A stretch of DNA of 52,132 nt, taken from contig PEWX01000114.1 in the NCBI GenBank assembly GCA_002779995.1, positions 1-52,132 of the forward strand. Reading direction: 5' to 3'. The stretch comes from Piscirickettsiaceae bacterium CG07_land_8_20_14_0_80_44_28 (lineage in GTDB: Bacteria; Pseudomonadota; Gammaproteobacteria; Thiomicrospirales; Thiomicrospiraceae). The translations under genes and the position numbers were made by a program. Shown here in pieces: positions 32,052-40,332 of the stretch; position 1 is the first letter of the stretch; every line of letters starts with the position of its first letter. The notes under the pieces were generated by a model. It saw only the letters and a list, made by a program, of their open reading frames with translations, was not told where the DNA came from and did no database searches.

Positions 32052-33449
32052 ATGGATAGTCAAAACACAAACCAAAATTTATCAACGCTTCCGGTTGCTG
32101 TGATTGGCGCCGGCCCTGTTGGATTAGCGGCAGCAGCCCATCTGGTACAACGCGGATTAACGCCGTTAGTCTTTGAAGCCAGCGCCGATATCGCCGCGAA
32201 TTTTGCATCCTTTGCGCAGGTAAAATTGTTTTCGCCGTGGCGTTATAACTTGGATAAAGCCGCAGTGGCGCTCCTAAAGAAACATCATTGGTCAGAGCCG
32301 AATTTGGATGACATCCCGACGGCTGGCGAGATGATCCGCCATTACCTAGAGCCTTTGGCCAAACTTCCCGAAATCGCGCCCCACATAAAAACAGCCTCCA
32401 AGGTGGTTGCGCTTAGTCGTCTTGAAGCCAATAAGGTAAAAACCCAGGGTCGTGATCAGCAGCCTTTTGTTATTCGTGTCGAAACGCCTCAGGGTCAGGA
32501 AGAATTTTTAGCACAAGCCATCTTGGATGCCAGTGGTACTTGGAATCAGCCGAACCCGATGGGGTCAAACGGCTTACCCGCATTGGGAGAGGAAGCGTTA
32601 AAAGAACATATTTCCTATGGAATGCCGGATATTCTCGGAAAATTCAAACCTCAATTTGCACACAAACGGGTATTGGTTGTGGGTTCTGGTCACTCTGCGG
32701 CAGGGAATCTGATTGCCTTATCACAGCTTGCCGAATCGGCACCCGACACCCAAATTTTCTGGGCGATTCGCGGAGAGAACTTTACCCGAATTTTTGGTGG
32801 CGGCAGTGCCGATGGCCTTCCCGCTCGCGGCGCATTAGGGCAGCGCTTAAAAGCCCTGAAAGAATCGGGGCAATTGACACTCTACACCCAATTCAATACC
32901 CAACAGTTAACGTCCACTGCAAATGGAATAGCCGTTGTCAGCCATAATGGCCAGCGGATTGAAGCGATTGATGAAATGATTGTTTCGACGGGTTCACGTC
33001 CGAACCTGACAATGAATCGAGAATTGCGCATCCAATTGGATGCTTGGTTAGAAAGCACCGAAGCCTTGGCACCATTAATTGACCCGAATGACCATTCTTG
33101 CGGCACCGTACGCCCGCATGGCTATCAAGAACTGGCGCATCCGGAAACCAACTATTACATGGTGGGTGCAAAAAGCTACGGACGCGCACCCAACTTCCTG
33201 ATGGCAACGGGTTATGAACAAGTTCGCTCTATCGTGGATGCCTTGGTTGGTGATATGCAATCTGCAAATGACGTTCAGCTTGATTTGCCGCAAACAGGTG
33301 TTTGTAATTCCACCTTTGAAGGATCAGACGCATCAGAATTACAACAAAACGGCTGTTGCGGAATCAAGCCAACGAAACCTGCCCATCATCTTGTTGTGCG
33401 CCAAAATCGGCTTGTTGTGGTTAAACCCATTTACTCTGTTCATAGATAG
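32052..33449 (+). CDS. arsO: ArsO-like flavin-dependent monooxygenase / NAD(P)-binding protein
   Basis: A 465-residue flavoprotein. The N-terminal FAD motif 'VIGAGPVGLAAAAHL', the FMO-like middle 'LDASGTWNQPNP' and the second Rossmann motif 'VLVVGSGHSAAGNL' mark it as a flavin monooxygenase-type protein. The C-terminal part has 'VGAKSYGRAPNFLMATGYEQVRSI' and a Cys-rich tail 'ELQQNGCCG'. Proteins of this layout are encoded in many arsenic operons (ArsO). About 27 residues extend past CCG; many relatives seem to end there, so the extension may be recent. It follows the ArsR-family gene by 53 bases with its own operator. No arsenite transporter or arsenate reductase is in the window. Confidence 0.7.
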   Translation: MDSQNTNQNLSTLPVAVIGAGPVGLAAAAHLVQRGLTPLVFEASADIAANFASFAQVKLFSPWRYNLDKAAVALLKKHHWSEPNLDDIPTAGEMIRHYLEPLAKLPEIAPHIKTASKVVALSRLEANKVKTQGRDQQPFVIRVETPQGQEEFLAQAILDASGTWNQPNPMGSNGLPALGEEALKEHISYGMPDILGKFKPQFAHKRVLVVGSGHSAAGNLIALSQLAESAPDTQIFWAIRGENFTRIFGGGSADGLPARGALGQRLKALKESGQLTLYTQFNTQQLTSTANGIAVVSHNGQRIEAIDEMIVSTGSRPNLTMNRELRIQLDAWLESTEALAPLIDPNDHSCGTVRPHGYQELAHPETNYYMVGAKSYGRAPNFLMATGYEQVRSIVDALVGDMQSANDVQLDLPQTGVCNSTFEGSDASELQQNGCCGIKPTKPAHHLVVRQNRLVVVKPIYSVHR

Positions 33450-33450
33450 A

Positions 33451-33470
33451 AGCCGCAAAATGCGGCTTTT
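33451..33470 (+). terminator. intrinsic terminator between the flavoprotein gene and copA
   Basis: Stem AGCCGCA (33451-33457) / TGCGGCT (33461-33467), loop AAA, then a T-run. It lies in the 21-base gap between convergent genes and serves the rightward transcript. Confidence 0.85.
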
Positions 33471-35672
33471 CTAAAGTTCAGTAAAACGGAGTCTTAGCGC
33501 ATTCCCGATCACGCTCACCGAAGATAATGACATGGCGGCCGCAGCAATAATGGGCGACAGCAATATGCCAAAAAACGGATACAAGAAACCGGTTGCCACT
33601 GAAACACCAATCGCATTATAGATAAAGGCAAAAAACAAGTTTTGACGAATATTGCGCATGGTGGCCACAGACAATTTTCGCGCTCGGACAATGCTGGTCA
33701 AATCGCCTTTTAGCAAGGTGACGCCAGCACTTTCCATCGCCACATCGGTGCCGGTACTCATAGCCAAGCCCACATCGGCTGCCGCTAAAGCAGGGGCATC
33801 ATTGGTGCCATCTCCTGCCATCGCAACCACACGCCCTTGCTGTTGTAGTTTTTTGACAATTTTCCCCTTATCATCGGGCAAAATTTCCGCTTCCACTTCT
33901 TCAATGTGAAGGGTTTTTGCAACGGCTTCCGCCGTGCGACGGTTATCCCCCGTCAATAAAATAATGCGAATCCCCAACGCGTGTAACGCTTTAATCGCAC
34001 TTGGCGTCGTTTCCTTAATCGGGTCAGCAATGGCCAAAATGCCTGCGACATTGCTATCCACAGCCATAAAAATCACGGTGGCGCCTTCTGATCTTAATGC
34101 TTGTGCTTGCTCGGTTAAAGCTGAAATATCAATAGATTGCTTTTGCATCAATTGCTGGTTACCCAGCACGATATCCTGACCATCCACTTTTCCAATCACG
34201 CCTAACCCGGTTGGCGAGTCAAAATTTTCTGCCGAGCTTAAATCCAATCCCTTTTCTTTTGCCGCCTTCACGATCGCATAAGCCAATGGGTGTTCACTGC
34301 CTTGTTCAAGCGAGGCGGCGAGCGCCAATAGCCGATCTTCAGCAAAATCCCCCACCGTCACGATTTGGGTCACCGTCGGTTTGCCTTCAGTTAAGGTGCC
34401 GGTTTTATCAATCACCAAAGTATCGACCTTTTCCAAGCGCTCCAAGGCCTCAGCATTTTTAATCAACACCCCGGCTTGTGCGCCTTTACCAACCCCCACC
34501 ATAATCGACATGGGTGTTGCCAACCCCAGCGCACAAGGACAAGCGATAATTAACACACTCACCGCAGCGATCAACGCATAACTCAAGGCGGGTTCAGGCC
34601 CGAAAATTAACCAAGCAATAAAAGTGATCACCGCAATCAAGATCACCGCGGGCACAAACCAGCCCGCAACCCGATCAGCCAACCGCTGAATCGGCGCGCG
34701 ACTTCGCTGTGCCTCGGAAACGGAATGCACAATTTGCGATAACATTGTCTCCCGACCAACGCGCTCGGCTTTCATCATAAAGCTGCCCGTCTGGTTCATG
34801 GTGCCGCCGATCACCTGATCGTCTTGCGCTTTTTGAATGGGCATTGACTCGCCGGTAATCATCGACTCATCGACCGTGCTACGACCATCCATCACCACGC
34901 CATCTAAAGGCACCTTATCGCCTGGACGAACCCGCAATAAATCCCCCACCTGTATTTGATCTAAACCGACTTCTTCTTCGTCTTGCCCATTAACCCGCCG
35001 CGCGGTTTTGGGTGCTAGGTCAAGCAAGGCTCTAATGGCTCCGCCCGTTTGCTCTCGTGCTTTCAGCTCTAACACTTGCCCCAGCAACACTAAAACGATA
35101 ATCACCGCCGACGCTTCAAAATAAACAGCGACCACGCCATCCTTCAAGAACGTCGCTGGAAACAGACCCGGCGCTAAGGTCGCAATCACACTATAAAGCC
35201 AGGCGATGCCCGTCCCCATGGCAATGAGCGTAAACATATTGAGGTTTCTAGATTTTAACGATGCCCAGCCTCGTTCAAAAAATGGCTTACCCGCCCACAA
35301 CACCACGGGGGTTGCCAATAGCAATTGCAAACCGTTTGACATCGAAGCGCTGATGAACTGGTGTAAATCAACAAAGTGACTGCCCATTTCTAATAGAAAA
35401 ACCGGCACTGTTAAGATCAAACCTATCCAGAATCGGCGACGGAAATCCGTCAGTTCGGGGTTTTCTGAATCATCAATGAGGGTTTCAGGTTCCAATGCCA
35501 TGCCGCAAATCGGGCAATTTCCTGGCTCAGCTTGACGAATTTCAGGATGCATCGGACAGGTATAGATCATATTCATTCCATCTGAAGGCAGTGGCGATGG
35601 CGGTTGCTTTTGTGGATCATCACCCGTATGGCAACAGGCCTGTTCCGTGTGGTGGTGTTTCTGATGTGACAT
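33471..35672 (-). CDS. copA: Cu(I)-exporting P1B-type ATPase with N-terminal HMBD
   Basis: A 733-residue P-type ATPase. A His-rich N-terminus (HQKHHHTE) precedes a heavy-metal-binding domain at about 37-62 ('YTCPMHPEI...[10 protein letters not shown]') in place of the usual HMA domains. The membrane CPC motif is at 378-380 ('[10 protein letters not shown]'), the phosphorylation site DKTGT begins at Asp422, and late helices carry 'YNAIGV' and '[13 protein letters not shown]', the Cu(I)-specific P1B-1 residues. It pumps Cu(I) (or Ag(I)) from cytoplasm to periplasm, where the Cus system elsewhere in the window could take over. It converges on the flavoprotein gene. No cueR-type regulator is adjacent. 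Confidence 0.93.
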   Translation of the reverse strand: MSHQKHHHTEQACCHTGDDPQKQPPSPLPSDGMNMIYTCPMHPEIRQAEPGNCPICGMALEPETLIDDSENPELTDFRRRFWIGLILTVPVFLLEMGSHFVDLHQFISASMSNGLQLLLATPVVLWAGKPFFERGWASLKSRNLNMFTLIAMGTGIAWLYSVIATLAPGLFPATFLKDGVVAVYFEASAVIIVLVLLGQVLELKAREQTGGAIRALLDLAPKTARRVNGQDEEEVGLDQIQVGDLLRVRPGDKVPLDGVVMDGRSTVDESMITGESMPIQKAQDDQVIGGTMNQTGSFMMKAERVGRETMLSQIVHSVSEAQRSRAPIQRLADRVAGWFVPAVILIAVITFIAWLIFGPEPALSYALIAAVSVLIIACPCALGLATPMSIMVGVGKGAQAGVLIKNAEALERLEKVDTLVIDKTGTLTEGKPTVTQIVTVGDFAEDRLLALAASLEQGSEHPLAYAIVKAAKEKGLDLSSAENFDSPTGLGVIGKVDGQDIVLGNQQLMQKQSIDISALTEQAQALRSEGATVIFMAVDSNVAGILAIADPIKETTPSAIKALHALGIRIILLTGDNRRTAEAVAKTLHIEEVEAEILPDDKGKIVKKLQQQGRVVAMAGDGTNDAPALAAADVGLAMSTGTDVAMESAGVTLLKGDLTSIVRARKLSVATMRNIRQNLFFAFIYNAIGVSVATGFLYPFFGILLSPIIAAAAMSLSSVSVIGNALRLRFTEL

Positions 35673-35725
35673 AACAACCTCCGTTTCTAGGTTAAGTAAT
35701 GTGTAAAGAATTCATTTCTAACAAA

Positions 35726-38038
35726 CTATTTGATCGAGGGCGTTTGATGCAAAAACCACCAGGCCTGGCCCAGTGCAATGCCGCCATCATTGAGCGGCGT
35801 GTGTTGTTGAAAATAGAGCGGCTGAGATTGATTCTTAAAATACTTTATAAGCTGTTGTAGTAACACTTTATTTTGAAAAACCCCACCGGAAATAACCACC
35901 GGTAAATCCGGCTTTTGCTTGGCCAAGTATGCCACTAAATGGATCTGCATATTGATAAATCGACTTACCATTTTTGACTGACTCAGCGCCGCTTGCTGAT
36001 CTCGGCATAGCTGTTCAATCATTGGATTCAAATCGATTTGATCGCGATTTATCTTAAAATCATACGCTTCTTTGACTGAAAAATCATACAACTCTGCCAT
36101 TAATAAACCACTCTGGCCTTCATAATCCAACTGTTGGTTTAAACCCATCAAGCTGGCCACCCCATCCCAAATCCGCCCCATTGAGCTGGTAGCCGGACAA
36201 TTGAGAGGCTTTTGATAGAGCTGATAAAGTTGACGAATCTCCAATTCGCTAAACGCTTTAACCGTTGGCGACGTCATTTCCAACACCGTTTCCAGCGCAT
36301 ACCGCTCAAACAACCAAGCTAAAGCAATGCGACGCGGTTGGCGAATGGCCTTTTCTCCGCCCAATAATAGCGTGGGACGCAGATGCCAAAGCCGTTCAAA
36401 CCCTTGAACGGACGCCAGCAAAACCTCCCCGCCCCAGATGGTTTTATCCAAGCCATAGCCGCTGCCATCCCAACTAAAACCCAGTACAGGCTGAGTCAGC
36501 CCGTGTTCTGCCATACACGCCAATAGATGCGCATAATGGTGTTGCACCCGATACAGTGACGGCTCAGCATCAGTCTGTTTTTGCGCCCATTTGGAACTGG
36601 CATAGCTTGGATGTTGATCACTCACCCAATGCGTCGGCTCAATCGACGTTAATTCGGATATGCGGCTAATTTGATCGCTAAACCGCTGTTGTGCCGCCAA
36701 CGAATGCAAGTCTCCGACTTCAGGAGACATCAAAAGTTGTTGATTTCGGCCAATCACAACGGTGCTCTTTTGCTGCGCGCCCACCGCTAAAAACGACCAG
36801 GCCTGGTGGTTTTTGGCCGCAAACGACAGCGGAAAAGGCGCTAACCCGCGTGCCATTCGTAAGGTAACGGTTTTACCCAAAACGCTTTGCACCACACTGT
36901 CATCACACGGGTTGATAATCTCACGATTAAAATCCAGCACGCCATCAACCACTGGCGCATCGTTACGCGCTAGCTTCTGAAAGATCATTTTGGCATCGGT
37001 CAAAATAGGTTCACCGGAAAGATTCGCACTGGTCGCGACTAACGGAACCGTCACAGATTCAAACAATAAATGTTGTAAGGGCGTATAGGCCAAAAAGAGG
37101 CCTATGTGCGTCAACCCAGGCGCAACGGCATTACTCAACGATTGAGCTAACGCCGTGTCCTGACGGCGCTTCACTAACACAATCGGGTGCGCAAGCGAAC
37201 ACAGCAACTGGATTTCATGCGCTGACAACTCCGCCAGTTGTTGTGCCATTTCCAAGTCGCGGCACAAAATTGCAAAGGGTTTGGCCGGCCGTCGCTTACG
37301 TTCGCGCAAGGCTTGAACCGCCGCAGTTTGCGTCGCATCTGCCATCAAATGAAAGCCGCCAATCCCCTTAAAAGCGACCAGGCCTGCTTGTTGCAACCTG
37401 TTTGCCACTTGTTGAATGGCCGCTAACCCTTTTGAAACCAAACGCTGTTGCGCATCATAATAAACTAATTCCGGCCCACAATCCGGGCAACAAATCCCTT
37501 GGGTATGAAAACGCCGATTATGGGAATCCTGATAATCTTGCTGACACGGTTTGCACAAAGCAAAATCCGCCATAGCGGTATTGGCACGGTCATAAGGCAT
37601 GGCGCGCAACATGGAATAACGCGGTCCACAGTCTGAACAACTGATAAACGGATCGTGATAGCGTCGATTATTTGGGTCGTTAAATTCTGCTAAACAGGCA
37701 TCACAGAGGGCTAAATCGACTGGGATTTCAAGCGTATTCGTCACCGACTCAGCAGATTGGCTGGGGAGAATTTGAAAGTCTTTAAAGTCGGCCAACGGTA
37801 ACACCGTTTGCGTCATCTGCTCAATCTGCGCTTGGGGGGACAGTTGGTGCTGTAATCGTTGTTGAAACTCGGTCAGCCGACTTTCCAACCCTTGTAGATG
37901 TAACACCACCGCTTGCCCGGCATTATAGACCGACCCCACCAATGCCAACTGCTGCGCCTGCTGAAACACCCAAGGCCGAAACCCCACGCCTTGCACCTTG
38001 CCGGTTAAAATATAGTGATGATGTTGGCGTTCAGTCAC
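35726..38038 (-). CDS. hypF: carbamoyltransferase HypF
   Basis: A 770-residue maturation enzyme. Residues about 8-95 form the acylphosphatase domain ('GKVQGVGFRPWVFQQA'). Two zinc-finger motifs follow ('CDACLAEF...CSDCGPRYS' and 'CKPCQQDY...CCPDCGP'), then the YrdC-like domain and the Kae1-like carbamoyltransferase domain ending 'VISGGVFQNKVLL'. It uses carbamoyl phosphate and ATP to load HypE, starting cyanide-ligand synthesis. The start is GTG 38038 behind AGGAAA. It is the last gene of the hydrogenase operon, 18 bases after the protease gene. Two perfect CCAGGCCTGG repeats and one near-match lie inside this gene. Confidence 0.94.
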   Translation of the reverse strand: MTERQHHHYILTGKVQGVGFRPWVFQQAQQLALVGSVYNAGQAVVLHLQGLESRLTEFQQRLQHQLSPQAQIEQMTQTVLPLADFKDFQILPSQSAESVTNTLEIPVDLALCDACLAEFNDPNNRRYHDPFISCSDCGPRYSMLRAMPYDRANTAMADFALCKPCQQDYQDSHNRRFHTQGICCPDCGPELVYYDAQQRLVSKGLAAIQQVANRLQQAGLVAFKGIGGFHLMADATQTAAVQALRERKRRPAKPFAILCRDLEMAQQLAELSAHEIQLLCSLAHPIVLVKRRQDTALAQSLSNAVAPGLTHIGLFLAYTPLQHLLFESVTVPLVATSANLSGEPILTDAKMIFQKLARNDAPVVDGVLDFNREIINPCDDSVVQSVLGKTVTLRMARGLAPFPLSFAAKNHQAWSFLAVGAQQKSTVVIGRNQQLLMSPEVGDLHSLAAQQRFSDQISRISELTSIEPTHWVSDQHPSYASSKWAQKQTDAEPSLYRVQHHYAHLLACMAEHGLTQPVLGFSWDGSGYGLDKTIWGGEVLLASVQGFERLWHLRPTLLLGGEKAIRQPRRIALAWLFERYALETVLEMTSPTVKAFSELEIRQLYQLYQKPLNCPATSSMGRIWDGVASLMGLNQQLDYEGQSGLLMAELYDFSVKEAYDFKINRDQIDLNPMIEQLCRDQQAALSQSKMVSRFINMQIHLVAYLAKQKPDLPVVISGGVFQNKVLLQQLIKYFKNQSQPLYFQQHTPLNDGGIALGQAWWFLHQTPSIK
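35759..35768. repeat. CCAGGCCTGG iterated palindrome
   Basis: Perfect core near the 3' end of hypF (encoding 'GQAWWF'). On the minus strand it reads into TGGTTTTT, so here the T-rich side follows the gene's direction. Confidence 0.87.
36789..36814. repeat. CCAGGCCTGG repeat in a 26-bp near-perfect palindrome
   Basis: Core 36797-36806 inside hypF, extended symmetrically from AAAAAC to GTTTTT with one mismatched pair. It encodes 'NHQAWSFLA'. The same architecture appears at 5832-5857. Confidence 0.9.
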
Positions 38039-38056
38039 TGGATAGTTTCCTAGTGC

Positions 38057-38626
38057 TTAGAAAGTGGATTCGTTGACCGTACTAAGGGTCTGATAGCCGC
38101 GAACAACTTGTGTCAAGGCATGAGGTGAAGGTTTAGGGGTCGCTGTAATGCTCCACTGCGCTAACTGCTGTAATATGGATTCAATCAAATTCGGCAGATG
38201 GGTTTCAACCGAATCCGTTAAACCCATCTTCACCGACTCTATGTCTTCCGGCACCATGGCAACAATTTGAATGTCTGCCATCCCCCCCGCTAAAGCACCC
38301 ATTTCCAGGGTTTGTAACACTTCCACCTCATGTGCCGTTTGTCGGTAAGCGCCCATGGCTTGTAATGCTGTGGCCGGCATTGAATAGACTGTGCCCGGCG
38401 GTGAATCGTCACTGACACTGATTGCATCCAAAACAATGACCCGCTCATAGCGTTGAAAATAGCTTAATAGGTTCATGCCTAAGGTGCCGCCATCGAGCAC
38501 ATCCACCGCTGGCGAGAAATCATAATTTTTCGCCAAAACTTGGCTGGCATAAACCCCCAAGCCATCGTCGCAAAACAAGATATTACCAACCCCAATCACC
38601 GCTGTTTGTACAGGGGCTTTCAGCAT
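38057..38626 (-). CDS. hupD: hydrogenase maturation endopeptidase (HupD/HyaD family)
   Basis: A 189-residue protease: 'VIGVGNILFCDDGLGVYASQVL', 'VLDAISVSDDSPPG' and 'TAHEVEVLQTL'. These carry the three nickel-sensing ligands, with Asp where many HybD-type enzymes have Glu. It removes the C-terminal tail of the large subunit after Ni insertion. The start at 38626 (MLKAPVQTAV) overlaps the end of hupL by 7 bases; a start at 38707 would add 27 residues that merely read hupL in another frame. It should cut HupL after His549. Confidence 0.9.
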   Translation of the reverse strand: MLKAPVQTAVIGVGNILFCDDGLGVYASQVLAKNYDFSPAVDVLDGGTLGMNLLSYFQRYERVIVLDAISVSDDSPPGTVYSMPATALQAMGAYRQTAHEVEVLQTLEMGALAGGMADIQIVAMVPEDIESVKMGLTDSVETHLPNLIESILQQLAQWSITATPKPSPHALTQVVRGYQTLSTVNESTF

Positions 38627-40332
38627 ACTCCGCCCATCGCCGGCACACGGTATTCCGCCAAAGGTTGCCCCTTTGCATCCATCACATGCACCGCACACGC
38701 CAAACAAGGATCAAACGAATGCACGGCGCGCAACACCTCCAAAGGCTGTTGGGGATCGGCTAAGGTTAATCCCACAATCGCCTCTTCATAAGGACCGCGT
38801 ACCCCTTGAGCATCTTTCGGCGAGGCATTCCAAGTAGTGGGCACCACGGCTTGATAATTGCTGACTTTCGCTTCGTCAATGCACACAAAATGGCTCAAGG
38901 TGCCACGTGGAACCTCCAAAATAGCGCGACCTTGGGTCTGTTTCGGCAAGTCTTCAAACACATATTTTGTCCAGGTCGTTTCATCATAATATTTAATATT
39001 TTCAATCAGTTTACTGACAAACTTAAAAATCATATCGCCGACGACTTCCGCTTCCACCGCCCGAGCCGCATTACGGCCAATGGTGCTGGAAAAGTCCAAT
39101 AAGGTCATGCCCGTCGTTTCCATAAATTGCTGCATATAGGGTTGGATATAACGTGCATTTTGCTGATAACCAATGATCATCCGTGCCGCCGGCCCCACTT
39201 CCATCGGTTTTCCCTGATAGCGTGGGCTTTTAATCCAGCTATATTTGCCTTCGGTTTTTAAAGAGCCATCCGCATTTAAATCGGTGTAATCCGGTTCGGT
39301 GGTTTCTTCATAAGGTGACGTGGGGCCGGCATCTTGATACCAAGAACGTGAGGCCTCTTCGGTGATATGGCGTTCATCAAATTCGGCCATCTGATCAAAA
39401 TCATGCCCCCAAATCACGCCACTGGCAAACAAAGGTTCTCCATCAGCAAACGCATAGCCCCCCGAACTCATAAAGTTGCCATGTCCGCGACCTTCTCCTG
39501 CCTTGATTTGATCGCCATAAGCGGCCACCACCATTTTCATATCGGGTAGATAAGCCCGCTTAACAAATGCCTGAGTATCTTTAATCACAAATAAATAATC
39601 ATTCAGGCGTTGTGGATTCAGCATATCCATGACACTGGTGACACCGCCTACGACCAAGTTTTGCGGGTGTGGGGTTTTACCGCCAAAAATCGCAATCGCT
39701 CGGCTCACGTCTCGCTGAACGCGTAAGGCTTCCAAATAATGGTTCATGTGAATCAGATTTTCTTCCGGCGACAATTTGTACTGCGCATGTCCCCAATAGC
39801 CATTGGCAAACAACCCTAAGCGGCCTGCTGCGACAAAATCCGCTAATTTTTGCTGAACGGCTTTTAGATCGCCCTGACTACATTGATAAGGCTGATCGTG
39901 CCATTGATGAGCGATTTGGCTGGCTTTTTCGCAATCGGCGCTCAGTGCGCTGACCACATCGACATAATCCAACGAATGCAGATGATAATAATGGACAAGA
40001 TGGTCTTGCACAAACAACGCCAGTGATACCAAATTACGCACAATTTCAGCGTTCTTAGGAATTTGAATTTGATAGGCATCTTCAACCGAGCTAATCGACG
40101 CTCGATAATGGGAATTGGTACAGACCCCACAAATACGCTGGGCAATCAAGCCGGTATCGCGCGGGTCGCGACCCTTTAAAATGGTTTCAATACCGCGAAA
40201 CAATTGACCCGATGCCCAAGCTTCGGTGACTTGGTTGTTTTCATCCACTTCCACTTCCACCCGCAAATGCCCTTCAATTCGGGTCACGGGATCAATAATA
40301 ATTTTTTGGCTCTTTGCTGTTGGCTGTGTCAT
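38620..40332 (-). CDS. hupL: [NiFe] hydrogenase large subunit
   Basis: A 570-residue catalytic subunit. The N-terminal nickel motif 'RICGVC' is at 66-71 and the C-terminal motif 'DPCLACAVH' at 541-549, so all four Ni-binding cysteines (68, 71, 543, 546) are present. Twenty-one residues after His549 form the tail removed by the endopeptidase. 'GGKTPHPQNLVVGGVTSV' and 'GHGNFMSSGGYAF' are typical of uptake enzymes. It splits H2 and hands electrons to the fused small subunit encoded just upstream (ATGA overlap). The fine subgroup (1 versus 2) cannot be fixed by eye. Confidence 0.95.
   Translation of the reverse strand: MTQPTAKSQKIIIDPVTRIEGHLRVEVEVDENNQVTEAWASGQLFRGIETILKGRDPRDTGLIAQRICGVCTNSHYRASISSVEDAYQIQIPKNAEIVRNLVSLALFVQDHLVHYYHLHSLDYVDVVSALSADCEKASQIAHQWHDQPYQCSQGDLKAVQQKLADFVAAGRLGLFANGYWGHAQYKLSPEENLIHMNHYLEALRVQRDVSRAIAIFGGKTPHPQNLVVGGVTSVMDMLNPQRLNDYLFVIKDTQAFVKRAYLPDMKMVVAAYGDQIKAGEGRGHGNFMSSGGYAFADGEPLFASGVIWGHDFDQMAEFDERHITEEASRSWYQDAGPTSPYEETTEPDYTDLNADGSLKTEGKYSWIKSPRYQGKPMEVGPAARMIIGYQQNARYIQPYMQQFMETTGMTLLDFSSTIGRNAARAVEAEVVGDMIFKFVSKLIENIKYYDETTWTKYVFEDLPKQTQGRAILEVPRGTLSHFVCIDEAKVSNYQAVVPTTWNASPKDAQGVRGPYEEAIVGLTLADPQQPLEVLRAVHSFDPCLACAVHVMDAKGQPLAEYRVPAMGGVC

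Noticed and set aside
32540-32947. A 135-codon open frame inside the flavoprotein gene
   Set aside because: It overlaps a full flavoprotein reading frame with recognisable motifs and has no family resemblance of its own.
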